Shown in pieces: positions 1 to 6,333 of a DNA stretch of 7,733 nucleotides (position 1 is the stretch's first letter; each line of letters begins with the position of its first letter). The stretch covers positions 1 through 7,733 of the forward strand of contig JAQULX010000124.1 in the NCBI GenBank assembly GCA_028718465.1, written 5' to 3'. Made by a program: the position numbers and the translations under genes. The DNA is from Dehalococcoidales bacterium (GTDB taxonomy: Bacteria > Chloroflexota > Dehalococcoidia > Dehalococcoidales > UBA3254). Under the pieces are notes generated by a model. That model did not search any database. It was not told where the DNA came from and saw only the letters and a program-made list of their open reading frames with translations.

Positions 1-1353
1 CCACAGTCCGTAGCCCCAGAAGAACCAGAAAATGAACACGACCAGGGACAGGGCGTGTATCCCCAGGATAAAGTGCCCGGCCACCTGGTCAGCCAGCTTC
101 TGGATAGGGGCCCGGGTAGTCTGGGCGTCCTCCACCAGCTTTATGATTTGCGCTAAAGCAGTATTCCGGCCTACGCGGGTGGCCAGGAATTTAAAGGCTC
201 CGGTCTTGTTGATCGTCCCCCCGATAACCTCATCCCCGGCCTTCTTTTCTACCGGCAGGCTCTCCCCGGTGATCATGGCCTGGTCTACGGAAGAATAGCC
301 GTCGATGACCTTTCCATCAACCGGGATGGACTCACCGGGACGGACTAACAAAATATCGTCTACTTGAACTTCTTCAGCCGGAATTTCGATCTCATTATCA
401 TCCCTTAGCACATGCGCTTTTTGGGGCTGAAGCTTCATCAACCGGCGGATAGCCTCAGACGTTCTGCCGCGGGTCACCGCTTCCAGGTAGCGTCCCAGAA
501 TAATAAAGGCCGTCAGCAAAGCCGCGGCCTCATAGAAGGTGGCTTCCCTGCCCCCGAAACCGGCGTCTGGGAAGAAGGTATTTATTACCGCTATCAGGTA
601 GGCCGCCCCGATTCCGGTAGCGTAAAGCAGGTTCATATCGGTCATGCCGTGTTTCAGGCCGTTCCAGCTATTGATAAAAAACTGCCGGCCCGGGCCAAAA
701 ACAATCGGAGTAGTCATAGCGAACAGGAACACCTTGTTATTCATCCAGGCCGGGATGATATCGGCCAGTATCCCGTAAGGCTGGAAGGTGCCGACCATGA
801 CCACCAGTCCCACCGCCCACGCGATAATAAGGTTCAGGCGCTGGCGCCGTATCTCTTTCTGGCGGGCGTCTCTTTCTCTATCCAGGGTTTCCTGTCCCTC
901 GATCTTTTCGACAGCGCCATAGCCTATCCCTTTGATGGTCTTGATGATCTCCGCCATGGGAGTAATATCCGGAGAGTATTCCACCCGGGCGCTGCCGGCA
1001 GCAAAATTAACCAGGACGCCGGCTACTCCGGGCAATGCCTCCAATGCTTGCTGGATATTGGCCGCGCAGGAAGCGCAGGACATGCCGGTGATCTGCAAAC
1101 TGGCAGAGTTCAGAGAGGCGCTGTAACCGACTTCCTCTACAGCTTTCTTCAAAGATGCCGGGTTTGTCCGGGCCGGATCATACCTGACGTTGGCTTTCCC
1201 GGTAGCCAGGTTGACCACCGCGTTTTCGACGCCCGGCTGACTTTTAAGGGCGCCTTCCACATTGGCGGCGCAGGAAGCGCAGCTCATGCCCCCTATAAAT
1301 AATATTATGGATGTTTGTTTATCCCCGCCTGCGGCCTTCACTGCGAACTCCAT
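1..1353 (-). CDS. copA: Copper-type heavy-metal P1B-ATPase, N-terminal 451 residues (truncated by window edge)
   Basis: This is the N-terminal part of a membrane pump that would use ATP to export soft metal ions, most likely Cu(I). I translated the reverse strand; it stays open to base 1, so the C-terminal half (CPC metal site, DKTG phosphorylation site, nucleotide-binding domain) lies outside the window. Two heavy-metal-associated domains each carry [10 protein letters not shown], with cysteine pairs C25/C28 and C93/C96. Membrane segments follow at roughly residues 172-190, 205-222, 240-260 and 273-290. The actuator domain has [12 protein letters not shown] (338-349) and the TGES dephosphorylation motif (362-365). 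A further hydrophobic segment begins near residue 427. The ATG at 1353-1351 is the first possible start, because an in-frame stop lies two codons upstream; its ribosome site is weak. It sits 80 bp downstream of the histidine kinase on the same strand, and no clear terminator separates them. The family is certain; Cu(I) specificity is inferred from the double CxxC domains, since the CPC region is not visible. Confidence 0.93.
   Translation of the reverse strand, partial: MEFAVKAAGGDKQTSIILFIGGMSCASCAANVEGALKSQPGVENAVVNLATGKANVRYDPARTNPASLKKAVEEVGYSASLNSASLQITGMSCASCAANIQQALEALPGVAGVLVNFAAGSARVEYSPDITPMAEIIKTIKGIGYGAVEKIEGQETLDRERDARQKEIRRQRLNLIIAWAVGLVVMVGTFQPYGILADIIPAWMNNKVFLFAMTTPIVFGPGRQFFINSWNGLKHGMTDMNLLYATGIGAAYLIAVINTFFPDAGFGGREATFYEAAALLTAFIILGRYLEAVTRGRTSEAIRRLMKLQPQKAHVLRDDNEIEIPAEEVQVDDILLVRPGESIPVDGKVIDGYSSVDQAMITGESLPVEKKAGDEVIGGTINKTGAFKFLATRVGRNTALAQIIKLVEDAQTTRAPIQKLADQVAGHFILGIHALSLVVFIFWFFWGYGLW
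1057..1290 (-). repeat. Two near-identical 30-bp DNA segments encoding the paired metal-binding motifs
   Basis: The segments at 1057-1086 and 1261-1290 encode the [10 protein letters not shown] loops of the two HMA domains, 204 bp (68 codons) apart. By eye they match at 27 of 30 bases, including most synonymous positions, while the surrounding domain sequence is more divergent. This is an internal protein-domain repeat, not a mobile element. Confidence 0.7.
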
Positions 1354-1433
1354 CTCTTAACTTTACTGCTGCGAATATCAGATGGCGGGTATATGGGCAG
1401 CCTGATTGGCGTGTTTCTCTTATTATCATTCTA
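1354..1433. other. 80-bp gap between histidine kinase and P-ATPase
   Basis: A short AT-leaning spacer between two leftward genes. I see no gene, no strong hairpin with a T-run, and no clear dyad like the copper-repressor operators I know. The spacing is compatible with co-transcription, but a promoter for the ATPase could also lie here. Confidence 0.4.
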
Positions 1434-2621
1434 CTATTGTTCTTCATGAGAGGCGGGTAAAAAGACAGAAAAGTCACTGCCCTTGCCTACCTCGCTCTTG
1501 ATTTCTATCCGGCCGCCGTGCCTTTCTACTATCCCGTAAGATACCGCCAGGCCTAACCCGACCCCCTTGACAGCGTCTTTGGTTGAGAAAAAAGGGGTAA
1601 ACAACTTGTCCATATTCTCCAGAGGAATCCCGACGCCGGTATCCTGTATGCTCACTCTGACATAGTCACGGTCGCCGTAGCCGCTGATTATCCTTAGTTC
1701 TCCTCCCTCCGGCATAGCCTGGATGGCATTTACAATCAGGTTGATGAAGACCTGCTGAAGCTGGCTGAAATCGCCTGTCACCGCCGGCAGGGCGGGCATG
1801 TCTTCTCTGATTACCTTGACTTTATTCATTTGCGCCTGGTGCTCCACCAGGCCGATCGATTGATCGATGACATCACTGATGATAACCGGTTGTAATACCG
1901 GCCGCGTCTGCCGGGCAAAATCCAGGAGGTTGCGGACCAGCTTGGAAGAGTGAGTTGTCGCCGACTCCATTTTAATCAGGATATCCAGGGCTTTATCCTG
2001 ATTCAGAGTCCCGTTTTTAATCATTTTTTGCAGAAGCTGGTTATAGACCAGTATGCCGCCCAGAGGATTATTGATCTCGTGAGCTATCGAAGCTGAAAGC
2101 TGACCGAGGGCATTCATCTTTTCCACCTGGATCAACTGCTTCTGGGTCTTTTCCAGGCGTTCGATATAAGTATTCAATGTCTCATTCAGACCTACGATCT
2201 TCCGATAGGCTTCTATCTGGTCGTCGAAATAATTCAGCGATATCGCCACCAGAGTGCTCACCAGGAAAGGAAAAATGAGGTAGACGAATGATCTTACCAG
2301 CACGTAGGTCTCCAGAGAAAGGGGCAGCGCCTGGGGCACCAGGATCGCTACAAATACCGGGCTGCCGAGAAGCGCTCCCTTTAACCGGTAAACGACGGCG
2401 GCATAGATCAGAGGCGGGAAAAGGAAGATCACATAGACATCATAAAAGTTCTCATAAAAGAAATAGGTCATGTAAATAAATAAAGCCACCATCAACCAGA
2501 TGATAAGAAAATGAATGCTTCTGATGCCGTTAACGGCCTTCAAACTCGTCAGCCATTCAATTATTCTGGTCTGGGTTGTCGTCGTTTTAAGTCCCTGCTT
2601 ACTCGGAGTATGAATATTCAT
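1434..2621 (-). CDS. Membrane sensor histidine kinase, NtrB-like class, orphan in this window
   Basis: This is a 395-residue inner-membrane histidine kinase that would autophosphorylate in response to an unknown signal and pass the phosphate to a response regulator. Four hydrophobic segments (about residues 36-53, 62-78, 84-100 and 108-128) form a compact membrane sensor with no large external domain. A short helical linker (about 131-168) leads to the H-box SIAHEINNPLGG with phospho-acceptor His181. The ATPase domain has an N-box (QQVFINLIVNAIQAM, 289-303, Asn298), a G1 box (DTGVGIP, 327-333), an F box (FTPFFSTK, 341-348) and a G2 box (GVGLGLAV, 353-360), all intact. The ATG at 2621-2619 has AAGGAA about 5 nt upstream. 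No response regulator is encoded in the window, and the sensor has no recognisable ligand domain. Its position just upstream of the metal pump allows, but does not prove, a link to metal stress. Confidence 0.92.
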   Translation of the reverse strand: MNIHTPSKQGLKTTTTQTRIIEWLTSLKAVNGIRSIHFLIIWLMVALFIYMTYFFYENFYDVYVIFLFPPLIYAAVVYRLKGALLGSPVFVAILVPQALPLSLETYVLVRSFVYLIFPFLVSTLVAISLNYFDDQIEAYRKIVGLNETLNTYIERLEKTQKQLIQVEKMNALGQLSASIAHEINNPLGGILVYNQLLQKMIKNGTLNQDKALDILIKMESATTHSSKLVRNLLDFARQTRPVLQPVIISDVIDQSIGLVEHQAQMNKVKVIREDMPALPAVTGDFSQLQQVFINLIVNAIQAMPEGGELRIISGYGDRDYVRVSIQDTGVGIPLENMDKLFTPFFSTKDAVKGVGLGLAVSYGIVERHGGRIEIKSEVGKGSDFSVFLPASHEEQ

Positions 2622-2695
2622 GGAATTTCCTTGAAAACCTTAACTACAGCGCCCATCGCAAGCTCTGATTATCTGGCTGAGAATATTCACGGAAT
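2612..2695. repeat. Imperfect direct repeat containing the palindrome GAATATTC at the kinase start
   Basis: GAATATTCATGGAAT (2612-2626) recurs as GAATATTCACGGAAT (2681-2695): 14 of 15 bases match, and the copies are offset by 69 bp. Each contains the perfect 8-bp palindrome GAATATTC. The first copy covers the kinase start codon and the base next to its Shine-Dalgarno site; the second lies in the upstream region. The layout would suit a regulator binding two sites to control the kinase, but this is inference. Confidence 0.35.
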
Positions 2696-2856
2696 CACTT
2701 GCGAAATCCCGGGGCTATCAAGCTGCCTTATTCATAATAATATTTTATGTCAAAAAGGTCTACTGGGAATCTCAACTCAAACCAATAAAAAGAAGCCTGT
2801 TTCTGGAAAGTGCTCGAAGAAGCGATTTTGGCTTTTTTACCTTTCAATTGGAAAAT

Positions 2857-2905
2857 GGCCTCGCAGAAGGCCCGCAGAGCGGGACAACCGGGACCGGTAC
2901 GGTTG
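2857..2905. repeat. Cluster of three short adjacent hairpins
   Basis: GGCCT/AGGCC (2857-2861 with 2868-2872), CCCGC/GCGGG (2871-2875 with 2879-2883) and CAACCG/CGGTTG (2885-2890 with 2900-2905) follow one another. The first two share two bases, so they would compete. The stretch is distinctly GC-richer than the DNA on either side. I do not recognise a known riboswitch class; it may be a structured RNA or an intergenic repeat. Confidence 0.4.
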
Positions 2906-3128
2906 AAAGCCTGGTATACGCCGCCATGGGAAGGCTGACAGGGGTTTTCTATTAAACCGGTTTTGCTTTATCCGGGCATGTACACTAAAATATTCATGAG
3001 CCAAATATTATACTGGAATATCGTGAAAGAGTCCCGGGGTTGCCAAATTATTGCCGGGATGCCTGGTAAAGCCGCCAAAATGAGCTCTACCGGTTTAACA
3101 ATTTCATTACTGAATCATGTATTGTTTT

Positions 3129-3157
3129 TTGACAGAACAATATTAGTACGGTTTAAT
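3129..3157 (+). promoter_or_regulatory. Sigma-70/sigma-A type promoter candidate for the flavoenzyme
   Basis: A perfect -35 box TTGACA (3129-3134) is followed by exactly 17 bp and a -10 box TTTAAT (3152-3157; five of six bases match TATAAT). Transcription would start near 3164, leaving a leader of about 190 nt before the ATG at 3352. No promoter of similar quality was found closer to the gene. Confidence 0.6.
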
Positions 3158-3175
3158 GGACTGGGTATCCCTCTC

Positions 3176-3227
3176 TGGCATAACCGGACCTCATTTTCCC
3201 GGACCGAAAACGTTCTGGTTATGGCCA
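3176..3227 (+). other. Bulged 10-bp stem-loop in the flavoenzyme leader
   Basis: TGGCATAACC (3176-3185) pairs with GGTTATGGCCA (3217-3227), leaving one bulged C and a 31-nt loop. If the promoter at 3129-3157 is used, this structure forms about 12 nt from the 5' end of the transcript. It could stabilise the message or act in regulation; no T-run follows, so it is not an intrinsic terminator. Confidence 0.4.
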
Positions 3228-3351
3228 TGTGTTTCCAGCCTTGCTGTAGAGTATAAGATAGTTCGCGTAAAATGGCGGTTCGTTAAGTGAACATAATAAA
3301 ATATTTGAAACCGATTTGCAATTAAATATCATGAAGAAGGAGTGAATATAA

Positions 3352-5484
3352 ATGGCAACGAATGTGGAAAAGAAGGTTAGCAGATTCCGAAAACTTTGTG
3401 AACCGGGACAGATAGGCAGCGTCAGGATGAAGAACCGCATGTTTAAAACCGCAGCGGGCAGCACTCTCGGCGATGGTTCTGGTATGGTTACCCAGAAACA
3501 CCGGGCTTTCTATGGAGCTTTGGCCAGGGGCGGTCTGGGCCTGGTCATCGTGGAACATTGCAGTATCGAGCCTGAAGTCCAGAACCTTTCCACAGGCGGA
3601 GGTACGTTTTTGCATCTCAATGAGGATAAATACATTCCATCCCTCAAAGGGCTCACCGATTTGATCCACCAGTATGATTGCCGGGCGTTTGTCCAGCTTC
3701 AGGCAGGCGGGGCTACCACCTCCAGACCGGACGGTCAGCCGGTATCTTCCTCGCCTCTCACCATTGAAGAAATGAGAGAAAGACAGCCTTATCACAAGGT
3801 ATACCTGCTGGAAAATCCTCAAATCCCGCGGGCTTTAACCATCGAGGAGATTGAGGAAATGGTGGAAAACTTCGCCCAGGGGGCTGAACGGGCTGTAAAG
3901 GCCGGGTTCGACGGGGTGGAATTAAATGGCGGCAACGGCCATCTTATTAACGCCTTTATTTCCCGCGTCTGGAACCGGCGTACAGACAAGTACGGTGCTC
4001 AGAGCGTGGAAACCAGAGCCCGCTTTTTGGTGGAACTCATCCAGGCTGTCAAAAAGCGTATTGGCAATGATCATGCGGTCACGGTGAACTTCAATGCTGT
4101 GGAATACGGACTCCCGGATTGCACAACGCTTGAGGAAGGACTGGAATTTGCCAAAATATTTGAAAAAGCTGGCGCCGATGCCATCCTGGGAAGGTCCCAT
4201 GGTTATAAGGATATCACGATGGACATGATCTGGCCGGAAAGGCTCTTCGTCGCAGAACCTCCCAGCCCCCTGCCCAAAGATTGCGATTGGAGCCGCTACG
4301 GAGCCGGGGCTATCATACCGGTAGCCGCCGCTATCAAGAAAGTGGTCTCCGTGCCGGTTCTTATTTCCGGCAGGATTGACCCCATCATCGGTGAAAGGGC
4401 CTTGAGACAGGGTAAAGCGGACTTTATCGGTATGACCAGGCGACTTCAGGCCGACCCGGACCTTCCTCTCAAGGTCGCCGAAGACAGGATAGAGGATATT
4501 GCCCCCTGTACCGCCTGCAGCCACTGCCTCGAAAACAATGCTTTGCGCCGCCCTCTCATCTGCCGTATGAACCCGGCGATTGGCGGTGAGAAAGAGTATA
4601 TAATTGAGCCTCTTAAGCCGGGGGCGAAGAAAAAGAGGATTGTCGTTGTGGGTGGAGGACCGGCAGCCATGGAAACCGCCCGGATCGCTGCAGAGAGAGG
4701 TCATGAGGTAATCCTTTATGAAAAATCCAACAAGCTGGGCGGTCTGATGCCGATGGCCGCTCTGGTCAAAGGGACCGAGATCGAAGACCTTCCCGCCATG
4801 ACCTCCTACATGGAAAGGCAGATCAGGAAGTTGGGCGTGAAAATCAATCTGGGCAAAGAGTTCTCTCCCTCTATGGTCGATGAGATCAAGCCGGATGTCG
4901 TGATTCTCGCGACAGGCGGCATAGCCGAACTTCCGGACATACCGGGTATTAACCGGCCTAATGTCATGACCAATGAAAAACTGCACAAGCAGCTCAAGTT
5001 TTTCCTGAAGATCTTCGGGCCCGAAACACTCAGGTCGCTTACCAGTATCTGGATGCCCCTCGGGAAAAGAGTGATAATTATAGGCGGTGCTATTCAAGGC
5101 ATTGAGCTGGCTGAGTTTTTGATCAAACGGGGCAGAAAGGTAACCATTGTAGACCAGTCTGAAAAATTCGGCGAGCTTATGCCGATACGAAACTGGATCA
5201 AGATGTCGAAATGGCTGCCGAAAAAGGGCGCTGTGTTGATCGGCGGGATCAAAAAATACGTGGAGATAACGGATAAAGGGCTGACCATCATCGATAAGGA
5301 TGGCAAACAGCGTACCCTGGAGGCGGATACTATCGCGACTGCCTTGCCCCTCAAGCCCGATAATAAACTGCTCAATGCACTGAAAGGGAAAGTACCCGAA
5401 GTATATGCCGTCGGCGACTGTAAAGAGCCGCGCTTGATACTGCATGCCATAGCTGATGGTTATCAAGTTGCCCAGGAAGTGTAA
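3352..5484 (+). CDS. NADH:flavin oxidoreductase, old-yellow-enzyme/2,4-dienoyl-CoA reductase type, with Fe-S and FAD domains
   Basis: This 710-residue flavoenzyme has the three-part design of 2,4-dienoyl-CoA reductase, trimethylamine dehydrogenase and clostridial 2-enoate reductase. In that family NAD(P)H reduces FAD, electrons cross a [4Fe-4S] cluster to FMN, and FMN reduces a C=C bond or oxidises an amine. Residues about 15-375 are the FMN barrel (FVQLQAGG at 113-120, SGRID at 339-343, FIGMTRRLQADP at 358-369). Cysteines C386, C389, C392 and C404 form the cluster site. GGGPAA (434-439) starts the FAD-binding fold, GGAIQG (578-583) the inner nucleotide fold, and VGDC (687-690) closes the FAD site. 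The start has AAGGAG 9 nt upstream. The catalytic segment reads NGGNGH (192-197), where old yellow enzyme has H-x-x-N-x-Y, so the substrate is probably not that of the model enzymes; His283 may match the active-site His of E. coli FadH. The protein appears cytosolic, with no signal peptide. Family is secure, substrate unknown. Confidence 0.93.
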   Translation: MATNVEKKVSRFRKLCEPGQIGSVRMKNRMFKTAAGSTLGDGSGMVTQKHRAFYGALARGGLGLVIVEHCSIEPEVQNLSTGGGTFLHLNEDKYIPSLKGLTDLIHQYDCRAFVQLQAGGATTSRPDGQPVSSSPLTIEEMRERQPYHKVYLLENPQIPRALTIEEIEEMVENFAQGAERAVKAGFDGVELNGGNGHLINAFISRVWNRRTDKYGAQSVETRARFLVELIQAVKKRIGNDHAVTVNFNAVEYGLPDCTTLEEGLEFAKIFEKAGADAILGRSHGYKDITMDMIWPERLFVAEPPSPLPKDCDWSRYGAGAIIPVAAAIKKVVSVPVLISGRIDPIIGERALRQGKADFIGMTRRLQADPDLPLKVAEDRIEDIAPCTACSHCLENNALRRPLICRMNPAIGGEKEYIIEPLKPGAKKKRIVVVGGGPAAMETARIAAERGHEVILYEKSNKLGGLMPMAALVKGTEIEDLPAMTSYMERQIRKLGVKINLGKEFSPSMVDEIKPDVVILATGGIAELPDIPGINRPNVMTNEKLHKQLKFFLKIFGPETLRSLTSIWMPLGKRVIIIGGAIQGIELAEFLIKRGRKVTIVDQSEKFGELMPIRNWIKMSKWLPKKGAVLIGGIKKYVEITDKGLTIIDKDGKQRTLEADTIATALPLKPDNKLLNALKGKVPEVYAVGDCKEPRLILHAIADGYQVAQEV

Positions 5485-5506
5485 TAGCGTTCTTCAGTAT
5501 CTACTC

Positions 5507-5548
5507 AAGCAATACCGGGGTGAAAGGGTTTTCACCCCGGTATTGCTT
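5507..5548. terminator. Perfect 19-bp stem-loop after the flavoenzyme gene, terminator-like without T-run
   Basis: Bases 5507-5525 are exactly complementary to 5530-5548, around a 4-nt loop (GGGT), 22 nt after the stop codon. The core of the stem is ACCGGGGTGAAA/TTTCACCCCGGT. A very stable hairpin in this position normally ends or protects the transcript. Neither strand has the T-run of a standard intrinsic terminator, so 3'-end protection or a role as a paired DNA site is also possible. Confidence 0.6.
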
Positions 5549-5584
5549 CGGGATAGTATTTCTGGAGACTCGGTTTCTTATTCG

Positions 5585-5657
5585 CGGCTTTCCGGACTTT
5601 AAGCCGTACTTCTTCCTCGGTTTAGCTTTCGCTGACCTTCCATCTCGGGAAGTCAGC
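5585..5657. repeat. Two further stem-loops downstream of the 19-bp hairpin
   Basis: CGGCTT (5585-5590) pairs with AAGCCG (5601-5606) across a 10-nt loop. GCTGACCTTCC (5631-5641) pairs with GGAAGTCAGC (5648-5657), with one bulged C and a 6-nt loop. With the preceding 19-bp hairpin they form three structures within 150 bp of apparently non-coding DNA. Confidence 0.4.
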
Positions 5658-5857
5658 CCGGTAATTAACATCTATTACTACGGCCTCCCGCAGGAATCCT
5701 CACCACCAATTCTTTCGCCTTCATTTCCGCGCCTCCCCTATTACAGCGCTTGATTTAATGCTCACAAAACAGCGTTAGCGTAACTGCCGGGATAAACGCA
5801 GCACAGGGTTGTTAATTTCGTCAAAATGGACTAATAAGTAATCAGGAGGTAATTTCG

Positions 5858-6145
5858 ATGGCAACTTTTATTATTCTCAGCCGGGTCTCTCCTGACGCTT
5901 TGAGCGATCCTAAAAATTTTCAAAAATTAGCCCAGACAGTTGAGGAGAAAATTAAACTGGAATGCCCGGGAGTGAAGTGGAAAGAAAGCTTTGCTACGAT
6001 GGGGCGGTTTGATACCGTGGACATCGTGGAGTCGGATGATTCCTATCAGGTAGAAAAAGCCGCCATGATCATACGGGGCTACGGCCATTCCATCACCGAG
6101 ACCATGCCTGCCACTCCCTGGAAGGAATTCCTGACCCGGCTGTGA
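5858..6145 (+). CDS. GYD-domain protein, 95 residues, function unknown
   Basis: A small soluble single-domain protein of the GYD family, whose biochemical role is not established; members are dimeric alpha/beta barrel-like folds by similarity. The opening MATFIILSRV strand and the signature TMGRFDTVDIVE (48-59) with Gly49 and Asp52 match the family; the usual Tyr of G-x-Y-D is Phe51 here. The C-terminal ITETMPA (79-85) corresponds to the conserved R/T-T-E-T region before the last helix. Length is typical. Start choice is firm: AGGAGG (5844-5849) lies 8 nt before the ATG. It follows the flavoenzyme after a gap with strong hairpins and precedes the phosphoribosyltransferase by 188 bp, so it may be its own transcription unit. 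The family name is well supported; the role is unknown. Confidence 0.85.
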   Translation: MATFIILSRVSPDALSDPKNFQKLAQTVEEKIKLECPGVKWKESFATMGRFDTVDIVESDDSYQVEKAAMIIRGYGHSITETMPATPWKEFLTRL

Positions 6146-6155
6146 GAGCAGCCGG
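6136..6155. repeat. 7-bp perfect hairpin across the GYD stop codon
   Basis: CCGGCTG (6136-6142) pairs with CAGCCGG (6149-6155) around the 6-nt loop TGAGAG, which contains the stop codon TGA. No T-run follows, so termination is possible but weakly supported. Confidence 0.35.
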
Positions 6156-6257
6156 ACCGCATTCTGCCAACCTGGAATTCCGAAGAGCGAAGCCAAAGAA
6201 TACCAGGGTGAGATGACTGTACAATGCGGCACCCCGAGGTCCTTTGCCGCCCCATAT

Positions 6258-6282
6258 TACGGGAGTACGGGAGTAAAACTCC
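6258..6282 (+). repeat. Tandem 8-bp repeat and small hairpin upstream of the phosphoribosyltransferase
   Basis: TACGGGAG occurs twice head-to-tail (6258-6265 and 6266-6273). The second copy runs into GGAGT-AAA-ACTCC (6270-6282), a 5-bp hairpin. It lies 50 bp before the phosphoribosyltransferase start. A regulatory role is possible but unsupported by any known motif. Confidence 0.3.
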
Positions 6283-6333
6283 TCCAGGACGGCAGGTGAA
6301 AAATGAGACTGAACGCTTTGGGAGGCTATCACA

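Larger units (their letters stand above)
2622..3351. other. 730-bp divergent intergenic region without a convincing gene
   Basis: This region separates the leftward kinase from the rightward flavoenzyme. Open frames across it (for example a 97-residue frame from a TTG at 2963, and a 27-codon frame at 2855-2938) lack ribosome sites and any recognisable protein motif, so I treat them as non-coding. The contents I can support are the GAATATTC repeat near the kinase start, a GC-rich hairpin cluster around 2857-2940, a strong rightward promoter candidate at 3129-3157, a bulged hairpin at 3176-3227, and the flavoenzyme ribosome site AAGGAG at 3337-3342. A leftward TTGACA lies near 2750 in an AT-rich stretch, but its -10 partner is poor. 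Confidence 0.6.
5485..5857. other. 373-bp gap with three hairpins and no convincing gene
   Basis: The gap runs from the flavoenzyme stop to the GYD gene. It holds a perfect 19-bp stem-loop (5507-5548) and two weaker hairpins (5585-5606 and 5631-5657). A rightward 77-codon frame at 5520-5753 has no ribosome site and a low-complexity product, so I reject it. Two short leftward frames at 5665-5724 and 5501-5671 are noted as doubtful. TTGTTA (5809-5814), a 17-bp gap and TAATAA (5832-5837) resemble a promoter, but the start point would fall on the ribosome site of the GYD gene, so its use is doubtful. Confidence 0.55.

Noticed and set aside
412..1302. Long rightward open frame of 296 codons
   Set aside because: It lies antisense to the clear P-ATPase reading frame and shows no recognisable protein motif; a shadow of GC-biased coding on the other strand.
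2787..2838. Intrinsic terminator formed by AAGCC (2793-2797) and GGCTT plus T-run (2830-2838)
   Set aside because: Only a 5-bp stem with a 32-nt loop, and no rightward gene upstream that it would end.
2857..2940. Possible cobalamin riboswitch, suggested by GGGAAGGC near 2927
   Set aside because: The other conserved boxes of that class, notably the CCCCGCAACTGT core and the GCCAGGAGACCTGCC box, are not found in the region.
2963..3256. 97-codon rightward frame in the divergent intergenic region
   Set aside because: TTG start without a ribosome site, no recognisable domain, and it overlaps the strong promoter candidate at 3129-3157.
3922..5466. Long leftward open frame of 514 codons
   Set aside because: It is antisense to the flavoenzyme, whose full set of cofactor motifs proves the rightward frame; no ribosome site or motif supports the leftward one.
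5809..5837. Promoter TTGTTA-17-TAATAA for the GYD gene
   Set aside because: The predicted start point falls at the ribosome site itself, leaving almost no leader; kept only as a doubtful note.
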